Shown in pieces: positions 43,655 to 53,682 of a stretch of DNA of 64,000 nucleotides. The position numbers were made by a program, and so were the translations under genes. The notes beneath the pieces were generated by a model. That model was not told where the DNA came from and searched no databases. It saw only the letters and a list, made by a program, of their open reading frames with translations. The stretch covers positions 248,001 through 312,000 of the forward strand of contig CAWBBE010000008.1 in NCBI GenBank assembly GCA_963786975.1, in the 5' to 3' direction. Position 1 is the first letter of the stretch; every line of letters begins with the position of its first letter. Source of the stretch: Palsa-506 sp963786975 (GTDB lineage: Bacteria > Actinomycetota > Actinomycetes > Streptosporangiales > Streptosporangiaceae).

Positions 43655-44179
43655 ATGGACGAACCCCGGGTGAGCCGGCCCCACATGCCCGGTTACGGTA
43701 TCCAGGGCCCGGACCAGGGCAGCGGCCTGCTGCCCTGGTCCTGGGCGGCTGAGCGGCTCGGCCGGGCGCGCAACTACTGGGTGGTCAGCGTCCGGCCCGA
43801 CGGCCGGCCGCATTCGATGCCGGTCTGGGGCATGTGGGACGACGGCGGATTCCTGTTCACCAGCGGCGTCCAGTCACGCAAGATCAAGAACCTCAAGGCG
43901 GATCCGCGCTGCGTGGTCAGCACCGAGGATGCCGCCGACCCGGTCATCGTCGAAGGCACCGCCGTGATCATCACCGACCCGGACCGGATCACCCGCGTGC
44001 TGGGCCTGATGAATGACAAGTACGAGACGAGCATCGAGGCCGGCTTCCTCGATCCGGCGGTCAACGCGACGGTCGAGGTCCGGCCCCGGCAGGTCATCAG
44101 CATGCGGCACGGCGACTTCGCCGGCTCGCCGACCCGCTGGACCTTCGATGCCTGGAACGGTCCGGGGAGAACGCGCTGA
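43655..44179 (+). CDS. PPOX-class flavin/F420-dependent oxidoreductase
   Basis: The 174-residue split-barrel protein has ARNYWVVSVRPDGRPHSMPV, FLFTSGVQSRKIKNLKADPR and a C-terminal RHGDFAGSPTRWTFD. The pattern matches pyridoxamine-phosphate-oxidase-like proteins binding FMN or F420. The substrate is unknown. ATG 43655 is taken as the start, and the N-terminus is slightly extended. It is divergent from the zinc-ribbon gene. Confidence 0.85.
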   Translation: MDEPRVSRPHMPGYGIQGPDQGSGLLPWSWAAERLGRARNYWVVSVRPDGRPHSMPVWGMWDDGGFLFTSGVQSRKIKNLKADPRCVVSTEDAADPVIVEGTAVIITDPDRITRVLGLMNDKYETSIEAGFLDPAVNATVEVRPRQVISMRHGDFAGSPTRWTFDAWNGPGRTR

Positions 44180-44200
44180 GCCGGGCTCAGCGGCCCGCGA

Positions 44201-44989
44201 TCAGGAACCGTGGCCCAGCATCATGATCGGCGCCGCGGGCCGCCGCGCCGATCCGTCGGCCGGCTCCACGGTGAGGCCCACCTGGTCGCCGGCGGCCAGC
44301 CCGGAGACGATCATCGGGCCGATCATCCCGGCCCGGGGGCGCGGCAGCACCCCGGCCGGCCTGGTTCCGCCCGGGCCCATCAGCCACAGCTCGTAACCCC
44401 TGGCCGCGGGGAGCGCCGGAAGGTGCGCGGCGGTGAACACGAGCGCACGCATGTGCCGGGACTCCAGCACGGTGGCCGTCCCGCGGTTGCTCACCCGCGC
44501 CGTCAGCATGGTCAGGTCGGATGCGTTCAGCACGGCTGCGATCGAGTGCCCGCGGGCCTCGTCCTGGTCAAGCCGGTGCTGCGTGCCCGCGGCGAGGATG
44601 CCCATGGCCACCGCGACCGCGAGGAAACCGGCCGCGGCCGCGGTGGCAAGCCGCGGCAGCCAGCGCCGCCGCCACCGCGGGGAATGGGCCCCGGCCGCCA
44701 GCCGGGGACGCCAGCCCTGGCCGGCGGCCGGCCCGTCGCCGGTAACCGGCGGCAGCTGGCGGGTGCGCGCCGCGGCGCGCAGCGTGCTGGCCCTGAGCTC
44801 GGCGCGGGGCCGGACGGCCGCGGAGGCCGCGAGCCTGGCGATGGCCTCCCGGAGCCCCCGGGTCTCCGCGGCGCACGCTTCGCAGCTGGCAAGATGCTGC
44901 TCGAACCGCGCCCGGTCGGCATCCGACACCGCATCAAGCGCGTAAGCGCCCGCCAGCGTATGCAGGTCGGTCCGGCCGCGCCGCATCAT
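44201..44989 (-). CDS. Anti-sigma factor, RskA family
   Basis: The 262-residue protein has an N-terminal anti-sigma domain (LHTLAGAYALDAVSDADRAR) with a zinc-type HLASCEACAAE motif. A single membrane span (residues about 112-134, TAAAAGFLAVAVAMGILAAG) and an extracytoplasmic RskA domain (GYELWLMGPGGTRPAGVLPR) follow. It overlaps the sigma gene by four bases and should sequester that factor until an envelope or redox signal triggers proteolysis. Confidence 0.9.
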   Translation of the reverse strand: MMRRGRTDLHTLAGAYALDAVSDADRARFEQHLASCEACAAETRGLREAIARLAASAAVRPRAELRASTLRAAARTRQLPPVTGDGPAAGQGWRPRLAAGAHSPRWRRRWLPRLATAAAAGFLAVAVAMGILAAGTQHRLDQDEARGHSIAAVLNASDLTMLTARVSNRGTATVLESRHMRALVFTAAHLPALPAARGYELWLMGPGGTRPAGVLPRPRAGMIGPMIVSGLAAGDQVGLTVEPADGSARRPAAPIMMLGHGS

Positions 44990-45577
44990 TCCACCCCCAT
45001 GCAGTCCCGGAGCCTGATCAGCCCGTCCCGCATCCTGGTCTTCACGGTGCCGACGGCCACGCCGAGCAGCCCGGCCACCTCGCTGTAGGTGTAGCTGCCG
45101 TAATAGGCCAGCGTCACGGACTCGCGCTGCAGTTCGGTCAGCGAGCGCAGGCAGTGCCGTACCCGCTCGCGGTCCAGGGTCGCCTCGACCGTCTCGGTCA
45201 CGTCGTCGAAGTCGACCTGGGCTGTCGCGGCACGGAACTCCCGCTGCGCTGCCTTCTGCTCAGACCGGATCCGGTCGACAGCGCGCCGGTGGGCCAGCGT
45301 CATAACCCAGGACAAGGCGCTGCCCTTGGCCGGGTCGAACCGGGAGGCGGTCCGCCACAGCTCCAGCAGCACCTCCTGCATGACTTCCTCGGACTGGGCG
45401 AGATCCCGCAGCACGCCGCGGACCATCCCGAGTACCGGCCCGGCCAGCCGGTCGTACACTTCCTCGAAGGCAGCCTGGTCGCCGCGCGCAACGTGGGCGA
45501 ACAGCACGGCCAGGTCAGCTTCGCCCCCGGGGCCAGGCCGGCTGGCCGCCCCCGGGCAGTCGCTGGCTATCGGTCAT
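44986..45577 (-). CDS. ECF sigma factor, SigK-like, frameshifted near the start
   Basis: Region 2 (EEVYDRLAGPVLGMVRGVLR, then SEEVMQEVLLELWRTASRFD) and region 4 (LTELQRESVTLAYYGSYTYS, then LLGVAVGTVKTRMRDGLIRL) are complete. The natural start is probably ATG 45577 (MTDSQRLPGGGQPA). One extra base near 45537 separates it from the body, leaving a GTG at 45507 as the only in-frame start. It pairs with the RskA-like gene downstream and may also control the divergent molybdopterin oxidoreductase. Confidence 0.87.
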
Positions 45578-45708
45578 GCCCACATCCTTTATTCGTAGCC
45601 GCCGCCCGGCCGGCTTGGCGAGGCCTGTCGGCGCGCCCGCCGGGCGCGCCGACGGTACCGCCGGGCAGGTGCCGTGCTGCTTAAGCTTTACCGGCGGAAG
45701 GCAATCCG

Positions 45709-47460
45709 GTGCCGGCTCTGAGCCGAATAACAAGTGTGTCTATCGAGCAAAACCGGCGGCTGGCCGGCCGGGGGCTGATCGCCGGGCTGCTGACCGGGGC
45801 GGCGGCAGTCGGCGTGGCGCAGTTCGTCGCCGGGATAACCGGCTCGGTCGGCTCGCCGGTAGTCGCCGTGGGCAGCATGTCGATCGACTTCACGCCGCCC
45901 GGGGTCAAGAACTTCGCGATCACGGCGTTCGGTTCCAACGACAAGCTCGTCCTGGTCAGCGGCATTCTCGTGGTACTGGCGATCTTCGCCGCGTGGATCG
46001 GCGCGGCGGCCGTCCGGCGGCTTTCCCTCGGCCTGGCCGGCCTGGCGGTCTTCGCGGTCATCGGCCTGATTGCGGTGATCACCCGGCCGGACTCCTCGCC
46101 CGCCGACGTGCTGCCGACGCTGGCCGGCGCGGCGGCCGCCGCCATCGCGCTGTACTTCCTGGCCCGGGTGGCGAACCCGGGCCAGGAAGTGAGCCAGCCG
46201 CGGGCGGCCGGTGATCCGGCCCGCCCGGCGCAGGCCGCCGCGGCCGGGGGGCCGGCCGGGGACAGCTCCGACGCGGTCCCGCAGCCGCCGGCCGGCCCGG
46301 CGGGCGGAAGCCCCCCGGCTGGCGGCGGGATACCCGCGCCAGCCGGCCCGCCGCTGCCCGGCCGCGGATCGCCGCCTGGGCCGCCAGGGCCGGAACGGCG
46401 GCGCTTCCTGGCGACCGGCGCGGCTGTGGCGGGAGTGGCGGCGGTGGCCAGTGTCGGCGGCAGGCTGCTGTCCGAGCGGTCGAGCGTGGCGCAGGCGCAG
46501 GCGAGCCTGCGCGTGCCCGCGCCCGTGCGCCCCGGCCCGTCGCTGCCGCCGGGCACCGATTTCAGGCTTCCCGGGCTCAGCCCGTTCATCACGCCGAACA
46601 GCTCGTTTTACCGGGTCGATACCGCCATCGTGCTGCCCGAGGTGGCACCGGCCAGCTGGAGCCTGCGGATCCACGGCATGGTCAGGCAGGAGATGGTGCT
46701 CAGCTTCAAGGAACTGCTCCGCCAGCCGCTGACCGAGGACTACATCACGCTCTGCTGCGTCTCGAACCCGGTGGCCGGCCCGTACATCGGGAACGCGCGC
46801 TGGATCGGCGTCAGCCTGGCCAGGCTGCTGCGGCGGGCCGGGATCAGGGCCGGCGCCGATCAGCTGCTCTGCACGTCCGTCGACGGGTTCACCTCGGGTA
46901 CCCCGGTCCGGGCCGTGCTGGACGGCCGGGACGCGATGCTGGCAGTCGCGATGAACGGCTCGGCGCTGCCGGTCGCGCATGGCTTCCCGGTCCGGATGAT
47001 CGTGCCCGGCCTGTACGGGTACGTATCGGCGTGCAAGTGGATCACCGATATCGAAGTCACCACGTTCGCCGCCAGCCATGCCTACTGGACGGTGCGCGGC
47101 TGGGACCAGCAGGCGCCGATCAAGACCGAATCCCGGATCGACATACCGACCGGGCGCAATCCGCTGCGGCCGGGCCGGGTCGCGGTGGCCGGCGTCGCCT
47201 GGGCGCAGCACAAGGGCATCGCCGCGGTAGAGGCGCGGGTCGACAACGGGCCCTGGCATGAGGCGCGGCTGGCCGCGGTTCCCGACCTGGACACCTGGCG
47301 GCAGTGGGTCTGGGAATGGGACGCCGCCCCGGGCAGGCACATCATCCAGGCCCGGGCGACCGACAAGACCGGCTATATGCAGACGGCGGCGCAGGCGCCG
47401 CCCGAGCCCAACGGCGCGACCGGATACCCGGCCGTCTCGGTGCAGGTCAGTGGCGCCTAG
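45709..47460 (+). CDS. Membrane-anchored molybdopterin-dependent oxidoreductase
   Basis: The protein has 583 residues. The first 155 hold four membrane spans; a Pro/Gly-rich linker follows. A further hydrophobic segment (RRRFLATGAAVAGVAAVASV) precedes a sulfite-oxidase-type Moco domain with the Cys ligand in YITLCCVSNPVAGPYIGNAR and a C-terminal Mo-co dimerisation domain (GIAAVEARVDNGPWHEARL). The start is GTG. The enzyme probably acts on the outer side of the membrane, and its substrate is unknown. It is divergent from SigK/RskA, which suggests shared regulation. Confidence 0.87.
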   Translation: MPALSRITSVSIEQNRRLAGRGLIAGLLTGAAAVGVAQFVAGITGSVGSPVVAVGSMSIDFTPPGVKNFAITAFGSNDKLVLVSGILVVLAIFAAWIGAAAVRRLSLGLAGLAVFAVIGLIAVITRPDSSPADVLPTLAGAAAAAIALYFLARVANPGQEVSQPRAAGDPARPAQAAAAGGPAGDSSDAVPQPPAGPAGGSPPAGGGIPAPAGPPLPGRGSPPGPPGPERRRFLATGAAVAGVAAVASVGGRLLSERSSVAQAQASLRVPAPVRPGPSLPPGTDFRLPGLSPFITPNSSFYRVDTAIVLPEVAPASWSLRIHGMVRQEMVLSFKELLRQPLTEDYITLCCVSNPVAGPYIGNARWIGVSLARLLRRAGIRAGADQLLCTSVDGFTSGTPVRAVLDGRDAMLAVAMNGSALPVAHGFPVRMIVPGLYGYVSACKWITDIEVTTFAASHAYWTVRGWDQQAPIKTESRIDIPTGRNPLRPGRVAVAGVAWAQHKGIAAVEARVDNGPWHEARLAAVPDLDTWRQWVWEWDAAPGRHIIQARATDKTGYMQTAAQAPPEPNGATGYPAVSVQVSGA

Positions 47461-47523
47461 CCGCAGCCAGCGCGGCTGATCGGCCGGACTGCGGCCACCG
47501 CGGCCGATCGGGCAGCGCCGCGG

Positions 47524-48450
47524 TCAGAGCAGCTGGTCGCGGAACTGGCCGGACAGGTAGGCGCCCAGCCAGCGGCCGAGTTCGCGGAAGAACGGCGCGG
47601 CACCCGGGGCGCCCGGCGGCAGCGGCCCGGTCAGGTCGTCCGCCAGCTGCAGCCAGGTGACGTGCGGGCCGAGCCGGATGGTGCCGTGGCCGCTGCGGCG
47701 CCTGCCCGTCCGGCCCCGGCGCCCGGCCGGCCGCGCGTCCCAGTCGGCCGCCGTGCACATCACCAGCACCGGGCAGCCGATATCCAGGCCGCTCCGCAGC
47801 CGCCGCTGCGCGCCGGCCAGCGGGCCGGCCAGCCCGGCGGCACGGCCCGGGCCAATCCCGGCGACCGGGCCGTCCCGGCCGGCCGGGACGGCCCGGTCGC
47901 CGGCCTGCCCGGCCGGGACCGTGCCGCTGTCACGGCTGGTCCCGGCGGCCGGGCCGGCGTTCCTTAACTGCCTGGATGCCCGCCGCCGGCTGCCGCTGCC
48001 GAAGGCGGGGGCGGCCAGCACGAGCGCATCCGCCGGGGGGTCTTCCCGGCGCGCGTCGCACCATAGCGCGGCGATCAGCGCGCCGGACGCGTGGGCGCTG
48101 ACCACGACCGTGTCGATGGCCTCGGATTCCCTGAGATAGGCCGACATCGCATCGAGTGCCTTGAGGCAGTCGCCGAGGCCAGCGGGCCGGCATCGATGGC
48201 AGGCCGGCGCCTGCGGCCGCAGATCCGCCACGTAGAAATGGAAACCCCGCTCGGTGTACCAGCTGGCCAGATCCTCCGGGACGAAGGAATCGGCCAGGTA
48301 CTGCAGGTAGAGCACGGCCCGCCGGGTAGTGCGCGCGGATCGGCGGCGGAGCATGGCCGCGCCGTCGCGGCCCGGCTGGCCGGCCGCGGCCGGAAGCCGC
48401 ACGGTCTCGTACCCGTGCAGGGCCCCGCCGTGTTCCGCGATGAGGCCCAT
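47524..48450 (-). CDS. Alpha/beta hydrolase
   Basis: The 308 residues contain a strand-turn block (RRAVLYLQYLADSFVPEDLA), the nucleophile-elbow-like VVSAHASGALIAAL with Ser, an acid region (VLVMCTAADWDARP) and a late His (GPHVTWLQLADD). A Gly/Pro-rich insert (about residues 175-215) lengthens the cap. The class is likely lipase or peptidase-like, and no substrate can be given. It is convergent with the molybdopterin oxidoreductase. Confidence 0.75.
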   Translation of the reverse strand: MGLIAEHGGALHGYETVRLPAAAGQPGRDGAAMLRRRSARTTRRAVLYLQYLADSFVPEDLASWYTERGFHFYVADLRPQAPACHRCRPAGLGDCLKALDAMSAYLRESEAIDTVVVSAHASGALIAALWCDARREDPPADALVLAAPAFGSGSRRRASRQLRNAGPAAGTSRDSGTVPAGQAGDRAVPAGRDGPVAGIGPGRAAGLAGPLAGAQRRLRSGLDIGCPVLVMCTAADWDARPAGRRGRTGRRRSGHGTIRLGPHVTWLQLADDLTGPLPPGAPGAAPFFRELGRWLGAYLSGQFRDQLL

Positions 48451-49016
48451 CAATCCCCCGCCTTCCGCGCGGCCCGGCGTCGCGGTTGCCCGGGCCCGGC
48501 CGCCGGTGCCGCGGCTCGCCGCGGCCTGCTGGCCGCTAATTCCCGCGGGGGCCGGCTGCCCCGGTCCGATGCCGGTGCCAGCCGCCGGCGGCCGGCCGCG
48601 GGCGCTGGCTGCCGGGGCCTGTTGCCTGTGCCGGGCACCAGCCGTCCACCTCCGCTCCTCGTCCCGGGCACCAGCCGCCTGTCCCCGGCACTAGCCGCCC
48701 GGCTGCGCCCTGTCCCGGGCCCGGAGGGCGGGGCGGGCGCAAACGCGAATGCCCGTCCGGCCGGGGCAGGCCCGGCGTCGGAGCGTTATCGCAAGTCTCG
48801 CACCGTAACCGGACCGAGGCGCGGCAAACACGCGGAGCAGCCTAACCGATCGCTATCCGGCGGCTCCCGGCCCGGCGGCCAGATCCCGGAGCCTGGCCGG
48901 CCACGGTCGCCTGGCTGACGTCCAGCGAATCCAGCCCGGCCACGTGCCGCGCTACCGTGAACGGCCGTCCTCCGGCGACGGGGCGGCCAGCCGGCCGCCG
49001 GGCATAGCCTTTCCGC
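48451..49016. other. Gene-free GC-rich stretch with short direct repeats
   Basis: The block CGGGCACCAGCCG or close variants occurs about three times between 48634 and 48690, with CCGGCACTAGCCG following. No gene is supported on either strand. It may hold divergent promoters for the hydrolase and CYTH genes. Confidence 0.4.
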
Positions 49017-49664
49017 ATGAGCGGCGAGCTGACCGGCAAGCTGGAGACCGAGCAGAAGTTCGAGGTCGACCCGGATTTCGTTCTTCCCGACCTGCGCGGG
49101 CTAGGCGGCGCGGAGCAGTCGATGCGGTCGCCGGCCGAGATCGAGTTGCTGACCGCGCGCTACTACGACACCGGCGACCTGCGGCTGGCCGCGGCCGGCG
49201 TCACGCTGCGGCGCCGCAGCGGCGGCCATGACGCGGGCTGGCACCTCAAGCTGCCGGCCGGCGGCGACACCCGGCGGGAGGTACACGCGCCGCTCGGGAA
49301 CGGCGGCGAGCCCGTCCCGGCGGGCCTCGCCGAGCTGGTGGCTGCCTGGGCCGAGGCCGGCCAGCTCCGTCCGGTGGCCACCCTGGAGACCAGGCGCACG
49401 GTCTGGCGCATCGCCGGGCGGCACGGCGAGATCCTGGCCGAGCTGGCTGATGACTACGTCACCGGGCACCGCGAGGCGCTGCCCGCGGCGGCCGGGCGGG
49501 CCGCCATGGCGATGGCGGACCTGGCCTGGCGCGAGATTGAGGTGGAGCTGGTCTCCGGGTCCCCGGACATCCTCGCGGCGGCCGCCCGGCGGCTGCGCGC
49601 GTCCGGCGCCATGCCATCCGGGTCGGCGAACAAGCTCAGCCGCCTGCTGGCCGCGCCTTCCTGA
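49017..49664 (+). CDS. CYTH-domain protein
   Basis: The 215-residue protein has the ExExK-type signature ETEQKFEVDPDF at the N-terminus, LTARYYDTGDLRL, HLKLPAGGDTRREVHAPL and the acidic WREIEVELVSG. CYTH enzymes hydrolyse triphosphates or polyphosphate in a tunnel barrel. The usual actinobacterial partner domain CHAD is absent, so this is a stand-alone form. The start is ATG. Confidence 0.88.
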   Translation: MSGELTGKLETEQKFEVDPDFVLPDLRGLGGAEQSMRSPAEIELLTARYYDTGDLRLAAAGVTLRRRSGGHDAGWHLKLPAGGDTRREVHAPLGNGGEPVPAGLAELVAAWAEAGQLRPVATLETRRTVWRIAGRHGEILAELADDYVTGHREALPAAAGRAAMAMADLAWREIEVELVSGSPDILAAAARRLRASGAMPSGSANKLSRLLAAPS

Positions 49665-49864
49665 CCACCGCCGGCGCTGGTCGGCCCGCCGGGGCCGGCG
49701 TTGCCGGCCGGCTGCGTCCAGGCCAGCGCGGCCGGGCCAGTGCTGGCGTCTCGGCCGTGGCCGGCGTGGCCGGTGAGCCGGGTAACACTACGATCAGGAT
49801 CGAGCCGGGGCCGGCCGTGCGGTCCGCCGCGCGACCGTGACCCCCCCGATCCGGAGGTACCGAG

Positions 49865-51742
49865 TTGCCTGATCGACAGGCCGATCCCGTCCAGACGACC
49901 GGCGGCACGGCACCGTCCGGGCCTATCCACCAGGCGGCCCTGGACGCCGTTGCCGCCATCGCCGAGAGCTACCTGCTCCGCGGCGGCCAGCCAGGGCTGG
50001 CGTACGGGATCGTGACCGGCGGGTCGCTGGTGCATTCGGCCGGACTCGGCGAGAGCTGGCTGGGCGGCCCCGAGCCTGCTGCCGGGACGGTGTTCCGGAT
50101 CGCCTCGATGACGAAGAGCTTCACCGCGGCCGCCGTGCTGGCGCTGCGGGATGACGGCGTGCTGGCGCTGGACGACCCGGCCGCGGACTACGTGCCCGAA
50201 CTGCGCGGCCTGAGCCCGGCGACCGGCGACTCGCCCCGCATCTCGGTCCGCCACCTGCTGACGATGACCGCGGGCTTCCCGACCGATGACCCGTGGGGCG
50301 ACCGGCAGCAGGGCACCCCGCTCGGCGAGTTCGCGGAGTTGCTGGCCGGCGGCGTCCGGTTCGCCTGGGCGCCGGGCACCCGGTTCGAGTACGCCAACAT
50401 CAGCTACGCGATTCTCGGGCTGGTCATCAGCGCCGTGTCGGGCGCCGCCTACCCGGACTTCGTCCGTAACCGGCTGCTCCGGCCGCTGGGGATGACCAGC
50501 ACCGGATTCGAGGCGGCCGAGTTCGATCCGGGCCGGCTCGCCCGCGGCTACCGGCGCGGCGCGGGCGGCTGGCAGGAGCTCGTCCCGGACCCGGCCGGCG
50601 CCTTCGCGCCGATGGGCGGGGTGTTCAGCTCCGTCGCCGACCTGGCCCGCTGGGTCAGCGGTTTCGCCGGCGCGTTCCCGCCGGGTGGCGCTGACGCCGC
50701 CGGACCGCATCCGCTGCGGCCGGCGTCCCGCCGGGACATGCAGCTGCCCCAGGTCGCGCTGCCGCCGCAGCCGCCCTCGTTCCCGGCCGGGTCCGGTCCC
50801 GGCAGCTACGGCTTCGGCCTCTTCGTCGAGGACGACCCCGAGCACGGCCGGGTCGTCCAGCACAGCGGCGGCTACCCGGGCTTCGGCAGTCACATGCGCT
50901 GGCACGTGGCCACCGGGACCGGCGTGATCGTGCTGGCGAACGGAACCTACGCGCCCGCGCACCCGATGGCGGCCAGGATGCTGGACGCGCTGCTGGGATC
51001 CCGGCCCGGAGCGGCCCGGCCAGCCGCCCGCCCGGCGCAGCCGGCGCAGGAGGCGCCGCAGCCAGGTCCGGACGCGGCCGGCCAGCCGCCGGTCGGCGGC
51101 CCGGTGCCCGGCCCGCCGGGCGGTCCGTGGCCGGAGACAGTGACCGGGCAGCGTACGGTCAGCGAGCTGCTCCGGTCCTGGGATGACGCGGTGGCGGCAC
51201 GCCTGTTCACCCCGAATGTCGCGCAGGACCAGCCCTATGCCGAACGGCGGCAGAAGGCCGACCTTATCCGGCAGCGGATCGGGAGCTTCAGCGAGGACCC
51301 GGGCCGGCCGGCTGAATTCGACTCGCCCGCGCACTGCCGGTGGTGGCTGCGCGGCGACCGCGGCGTGGTCGCGGCCGAGATCCTGCTCACCCCGGAGCGC
51401 CAGCCGCGCGTCCAGTCGGTCACGCTGGCCGTGCCGCCGGCCCCGGAGTCGGCGCTCGGCCGCGCCTTGGACGGGATCATCTCGCTGCTCAACGAGAGCG
51501 CGAGCGAATGGCCGGCGTCGCTGCCCGCGTTCCGCACGCTAGACACCGGGCTGCTGCTGCGCCAGCTGCGGACGGCCGCGGCATGGGCGGGCAAGTGCCG
51601 GCCGGCCGCGTTCCGGAGCGGCGACGGCGAGACGTCCGTCGCCGTGGACCTGGACGGCGAGACCGCCCGGCTCACCCTGACCGTCTCCGTGGATCCGGCC
51701 GGGCACCAGTTGCAGCAGGCCGAGATCACGGTCCGGGCCTGA
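49865..51742 (+). CDS. Serine hydrolase, beta-lactamase/DD-peptidase family
   Basis: The protein is 625 residues from TTG 49865, which follows GGAGG. The penicillin-binding fold has Ser81-x-x-Lys84 (RIASMTKSFTAA), Tyr176-Ala-Asn178 (FEYANISYAI) and a late HSGGYPGFGSH. A Pro-rich linker (about 380-425) leads to a C-terminal domain of about 190 residues (SELLRSWDDAVAARLFTPNV) that may bind substrate. There is no signal peptide, so it is probably cytoplasmic. The role is likely an esterase or peptidase. Confidence 0.85.
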   Translation: MPDRQADPVQTTGGTAPSGPIHQAALDAVAAIAESYLLRGGQPGLAYGIVTGGSLVHSAGLGESWLGGPEPAAGTVFRIASMTKSFTAAAVLALRDDGVLALDDPAADYVPELRGLSPATGDSPRISVRHLLTMTAGFPTDDPWGDRQQGTPLGEFAELLAGGVRFAWAPGTRFEYANISYAILGLVISAVSGAAYPDFVRNRLLRPLGMTSTGFEAAEFDPGRLARGYRRGAGGWQELVPDPAGAFAPMGGVFSSVADLARWVSGFAGAFPPGGADAAGPHPLRPASRRDMQLPQVALPPQPPSFPAGSGPGSYGFGLFVEDDPEHGRVVQHSGGYPGFGSHMRWHVATGTGVIVLANGTYAPAHPMAARMLDALLGSRPGAARPAARPAQPAQEAPQPGPDAAGQPPVGGPVPGPPGGPWPETVTGQRTVSELLRSWDDAVAARLFTPNVAQDQPYAERRQKADLIRQRIGSFSEDPGRPAEFDSPAHCRWWLRGDRGVVAAEILLTPERQPRVQSVTLAVPPAPESALGRALDGIISLLNESASEWPASLPAFRTLDTGLLLRQLRTAAAWAGKCRPAAFRSGDGETSVAVDLDGETARLTLTVSVDPAGHQLQQAEITVRA

Positions 51743-52091
51743 CCGGCACGCCGCCTGCATCCGCGGCCGAGGCCGCGACTGGCGGCCGGCTGGCTCCCGG
51801 CCTGCTCGCCGGGCGTGCCCGCCGAGCCCGGGCTGGCCCGGCGGACGGGCGAGATCCTGGCCATCTGAGGGCACCTCGGCGGGCGACGGCGGATCCCGGC
51901 CGCCAGGCGCGGTCCCGCGCGATCATCAAGCCGCAGCACGTCCTGGCAGGTCAGCGCCGATAGCCGCGGCTCCGGGAGAGCCAGGATCCGGGCCGGCCAG
52001 ACGCTCATAGCTGGCTCAGAGGCAGGCCAGAGGCGCTCCCCAGGCCTGGCGGCGAGGGTTTGACATGAACCAAGCCAGGAGGATGCATCCG
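51743..52091. other. Gene-free spacer upstream of the electron-transfer operon
   Basis: I see no supported gene. The end of the spacer carries the ribosome site AGGAGG ahead of ATG 52092. Confidence 0.4.
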
Positions 52092-52460
52092 ATGAGCAGG
52101 CACTCGCAGGTGACCAGCCGGGCAGTGGCGGACCGCGATCGCGGGCACGCCAGGCTGCGCACGGTCACCGCAACGGCGGGCGCGGTGAGCATTGCCGCGG
52201 CCGGCGCGGTCGCGTTCGCGCTGCCCGGCACGCACCACGCGTCGCCGGCCAGCTCAGGGTCGAGCGCCACCAGCACCGGCAGCTCCGGCTCGTCCGGCAG
52301 CACATCGGGCAGCTCAGGCACGGGGGGCAGCTCAAGCTCGGGGGGCAGCTCCAGCGCCGGCAGCTCAACTAGCGCCGGCTCGGGCGCGAACGGCGGCGGC
52401 AGCGTCACCGCGCCGTCGGCGGGCTCGGGATCCGGCAGCGTCACCTCCGGCGGGTCATGA
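52092..52460 (+). CDS. Small Ser/Gly-rich exported or membrane-anchored protein
   Basis: The protein is 122 residues from ATG 52092, with AGGAGG eight bases upstream (a second ATG at 52065 is in frame). A single membrane segment (TVTATAGAVSIAAAGAVAFA) is followed by a tail of Ser, Gly, Thr and Ala. In other actinobacteria a similar N-terminus leads into an FMN-binding domain, which is lacking here. The stop overlaps the ApbE gene. It may be the outer scaffold for the redox system or a truncated FMN-carrying protein. Confidence 0.65.
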   Translation: MSRHSQVTSRAVADRDRGHARLRTVTATAGAVSIAAAGAVAFALPGTHHASPASSGSSATSTGSSGSSGSTSGSSGTGGSSSSGGSSSAGSSTSAGSGANGGGSVTAPSAGSGSGSVTSGGS

Positions 52461-53682
52461 TGCCGCCCGTCATGCTGGCCGCGACCCGGCCCGCGCCGCG
52501 GGCGTCCCGGCCAGCACTGCGGGCGCCCCGGCCCGCGCCGCAGCCGGCTGGCCCGGTGATGCCGGCTGCCGCCAGCTGGCCGGCCCTCGGCACCCTGGCC
52601 GCGCTGGCCGTGACCAGCCCGGAACTGCTGCCGGCCGCCCGCGGCCTGCTGACCGCCGAGATCGCCGCACTGGACGCTACCTGCAGCAGCTTCCGTGCCG
52701 ACTCCGAGATCACCGCGGTGAACGCCGCCGCCCGCCGTCACGGCGGCCCGGTCCGGGTCAGCCCGCTACTGGCGGAGGCGATCGGCGCGGCCCTGCTAGC
52801 CGCCGCGCAGACCGGCGGCGACGTTGATCCCGTGGCCGGGCCCGGCATCCTCCGGGTGCCGGCCTGCGCGACGGCCGGGCAGGCCGGGGACCCCGATCCG
52901 GCCAGCCCGGGCCGCGGGCCGGCCAGCGCCGCTGGCCGGCGCCCGGCTGGCCGGCCAAGCTGAGCATGACGACCAGCGCCAGCTGGCGCCGGGTGCGGCT
53001 GGACGCCGGCCGCGGGCTGGTTACCCTTCCGGCGGGCAGCTGGCTGGACCTTGGCGCTACCGCGCAGGCATGGGCTGCGGACCGGGCCGCCACCAGGATC
53101 GCCGCGCGGCTCGGCTGCGGAGTGCTGGTCAGCCTCGGCGGGGACGTCGCGGCGGGCGGCGAGGCCCCGCGCGGTGGCTGGCAGATCCGGGTACAGGACA
53201 ATGCCGCCCGGCTGGCCGGAGGGCCGGCCCTGCCCGCGACCGTCGTGTCAATCCGCGGCGGCGGGCTCGCCACCGCCAGCGCCGGCGCAGCCCGCTGGCG
53301 TTACGGCGGCGAGGTGCTCGCGCACCTGCTGTCCCCGCGGCGCGGCGGGCCGGCGGCGCCATGGCGGCTCGCCTCGGTGACCGCCGCGACCTGCGTGCAG
53401 GCGCGCGCGGCCGCCACCGCGGCGATCATCAGGGGAGCTGACGCGGCCAGCTGGCTGGCCGGCCTCGGTCTCCCGGCTCGCCTGGTCGATGCGGCCGGCC
53501 GGGTCCGCACGATCGCGGCCTGGCCCGCTGACCTGGCCGAGCCACCCGGGCTGGTCGGGCCGCACGACGGCGGCGCCAGTCCAGGCATGCTTGGCACACC
53601 GACCACGCCAGGCCTGACAATCACACCGATCACGCCAGCACCGGCGAGCACCGCCACCGAGCGAAAGGCCAGCATCCAATGA
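52457..53682 (+). CDS. FAD:protein FMN transferase (ApbE family), frameshifted
   Basis: The N-terminal part (ALDATCSSFRADSEITAVNA, then LLAAAQTGGDVDP) is in the frame from 52457. The C-terminal part (RRVRLDAGRGLVTLPAGSWL, then DLGATAQAWAADRAATRIAA, VLVSLGGDVAAGGE and GGLATASAGAARW) is in another. The switch falls between about 52830 and 52880. ApbE attaches FMN to Thr or Ser of partner proteins outside the membrane. The natural length is about 405 residues. The break in an otherwise good operon suggests an indel error. Confidence 0.82.

Noticed and set aside
48630..48700. CRISPR-like short repeats
   Set aside because: Only three or four irregular GC-rich repeats without uniform spacers and with no cas genes.
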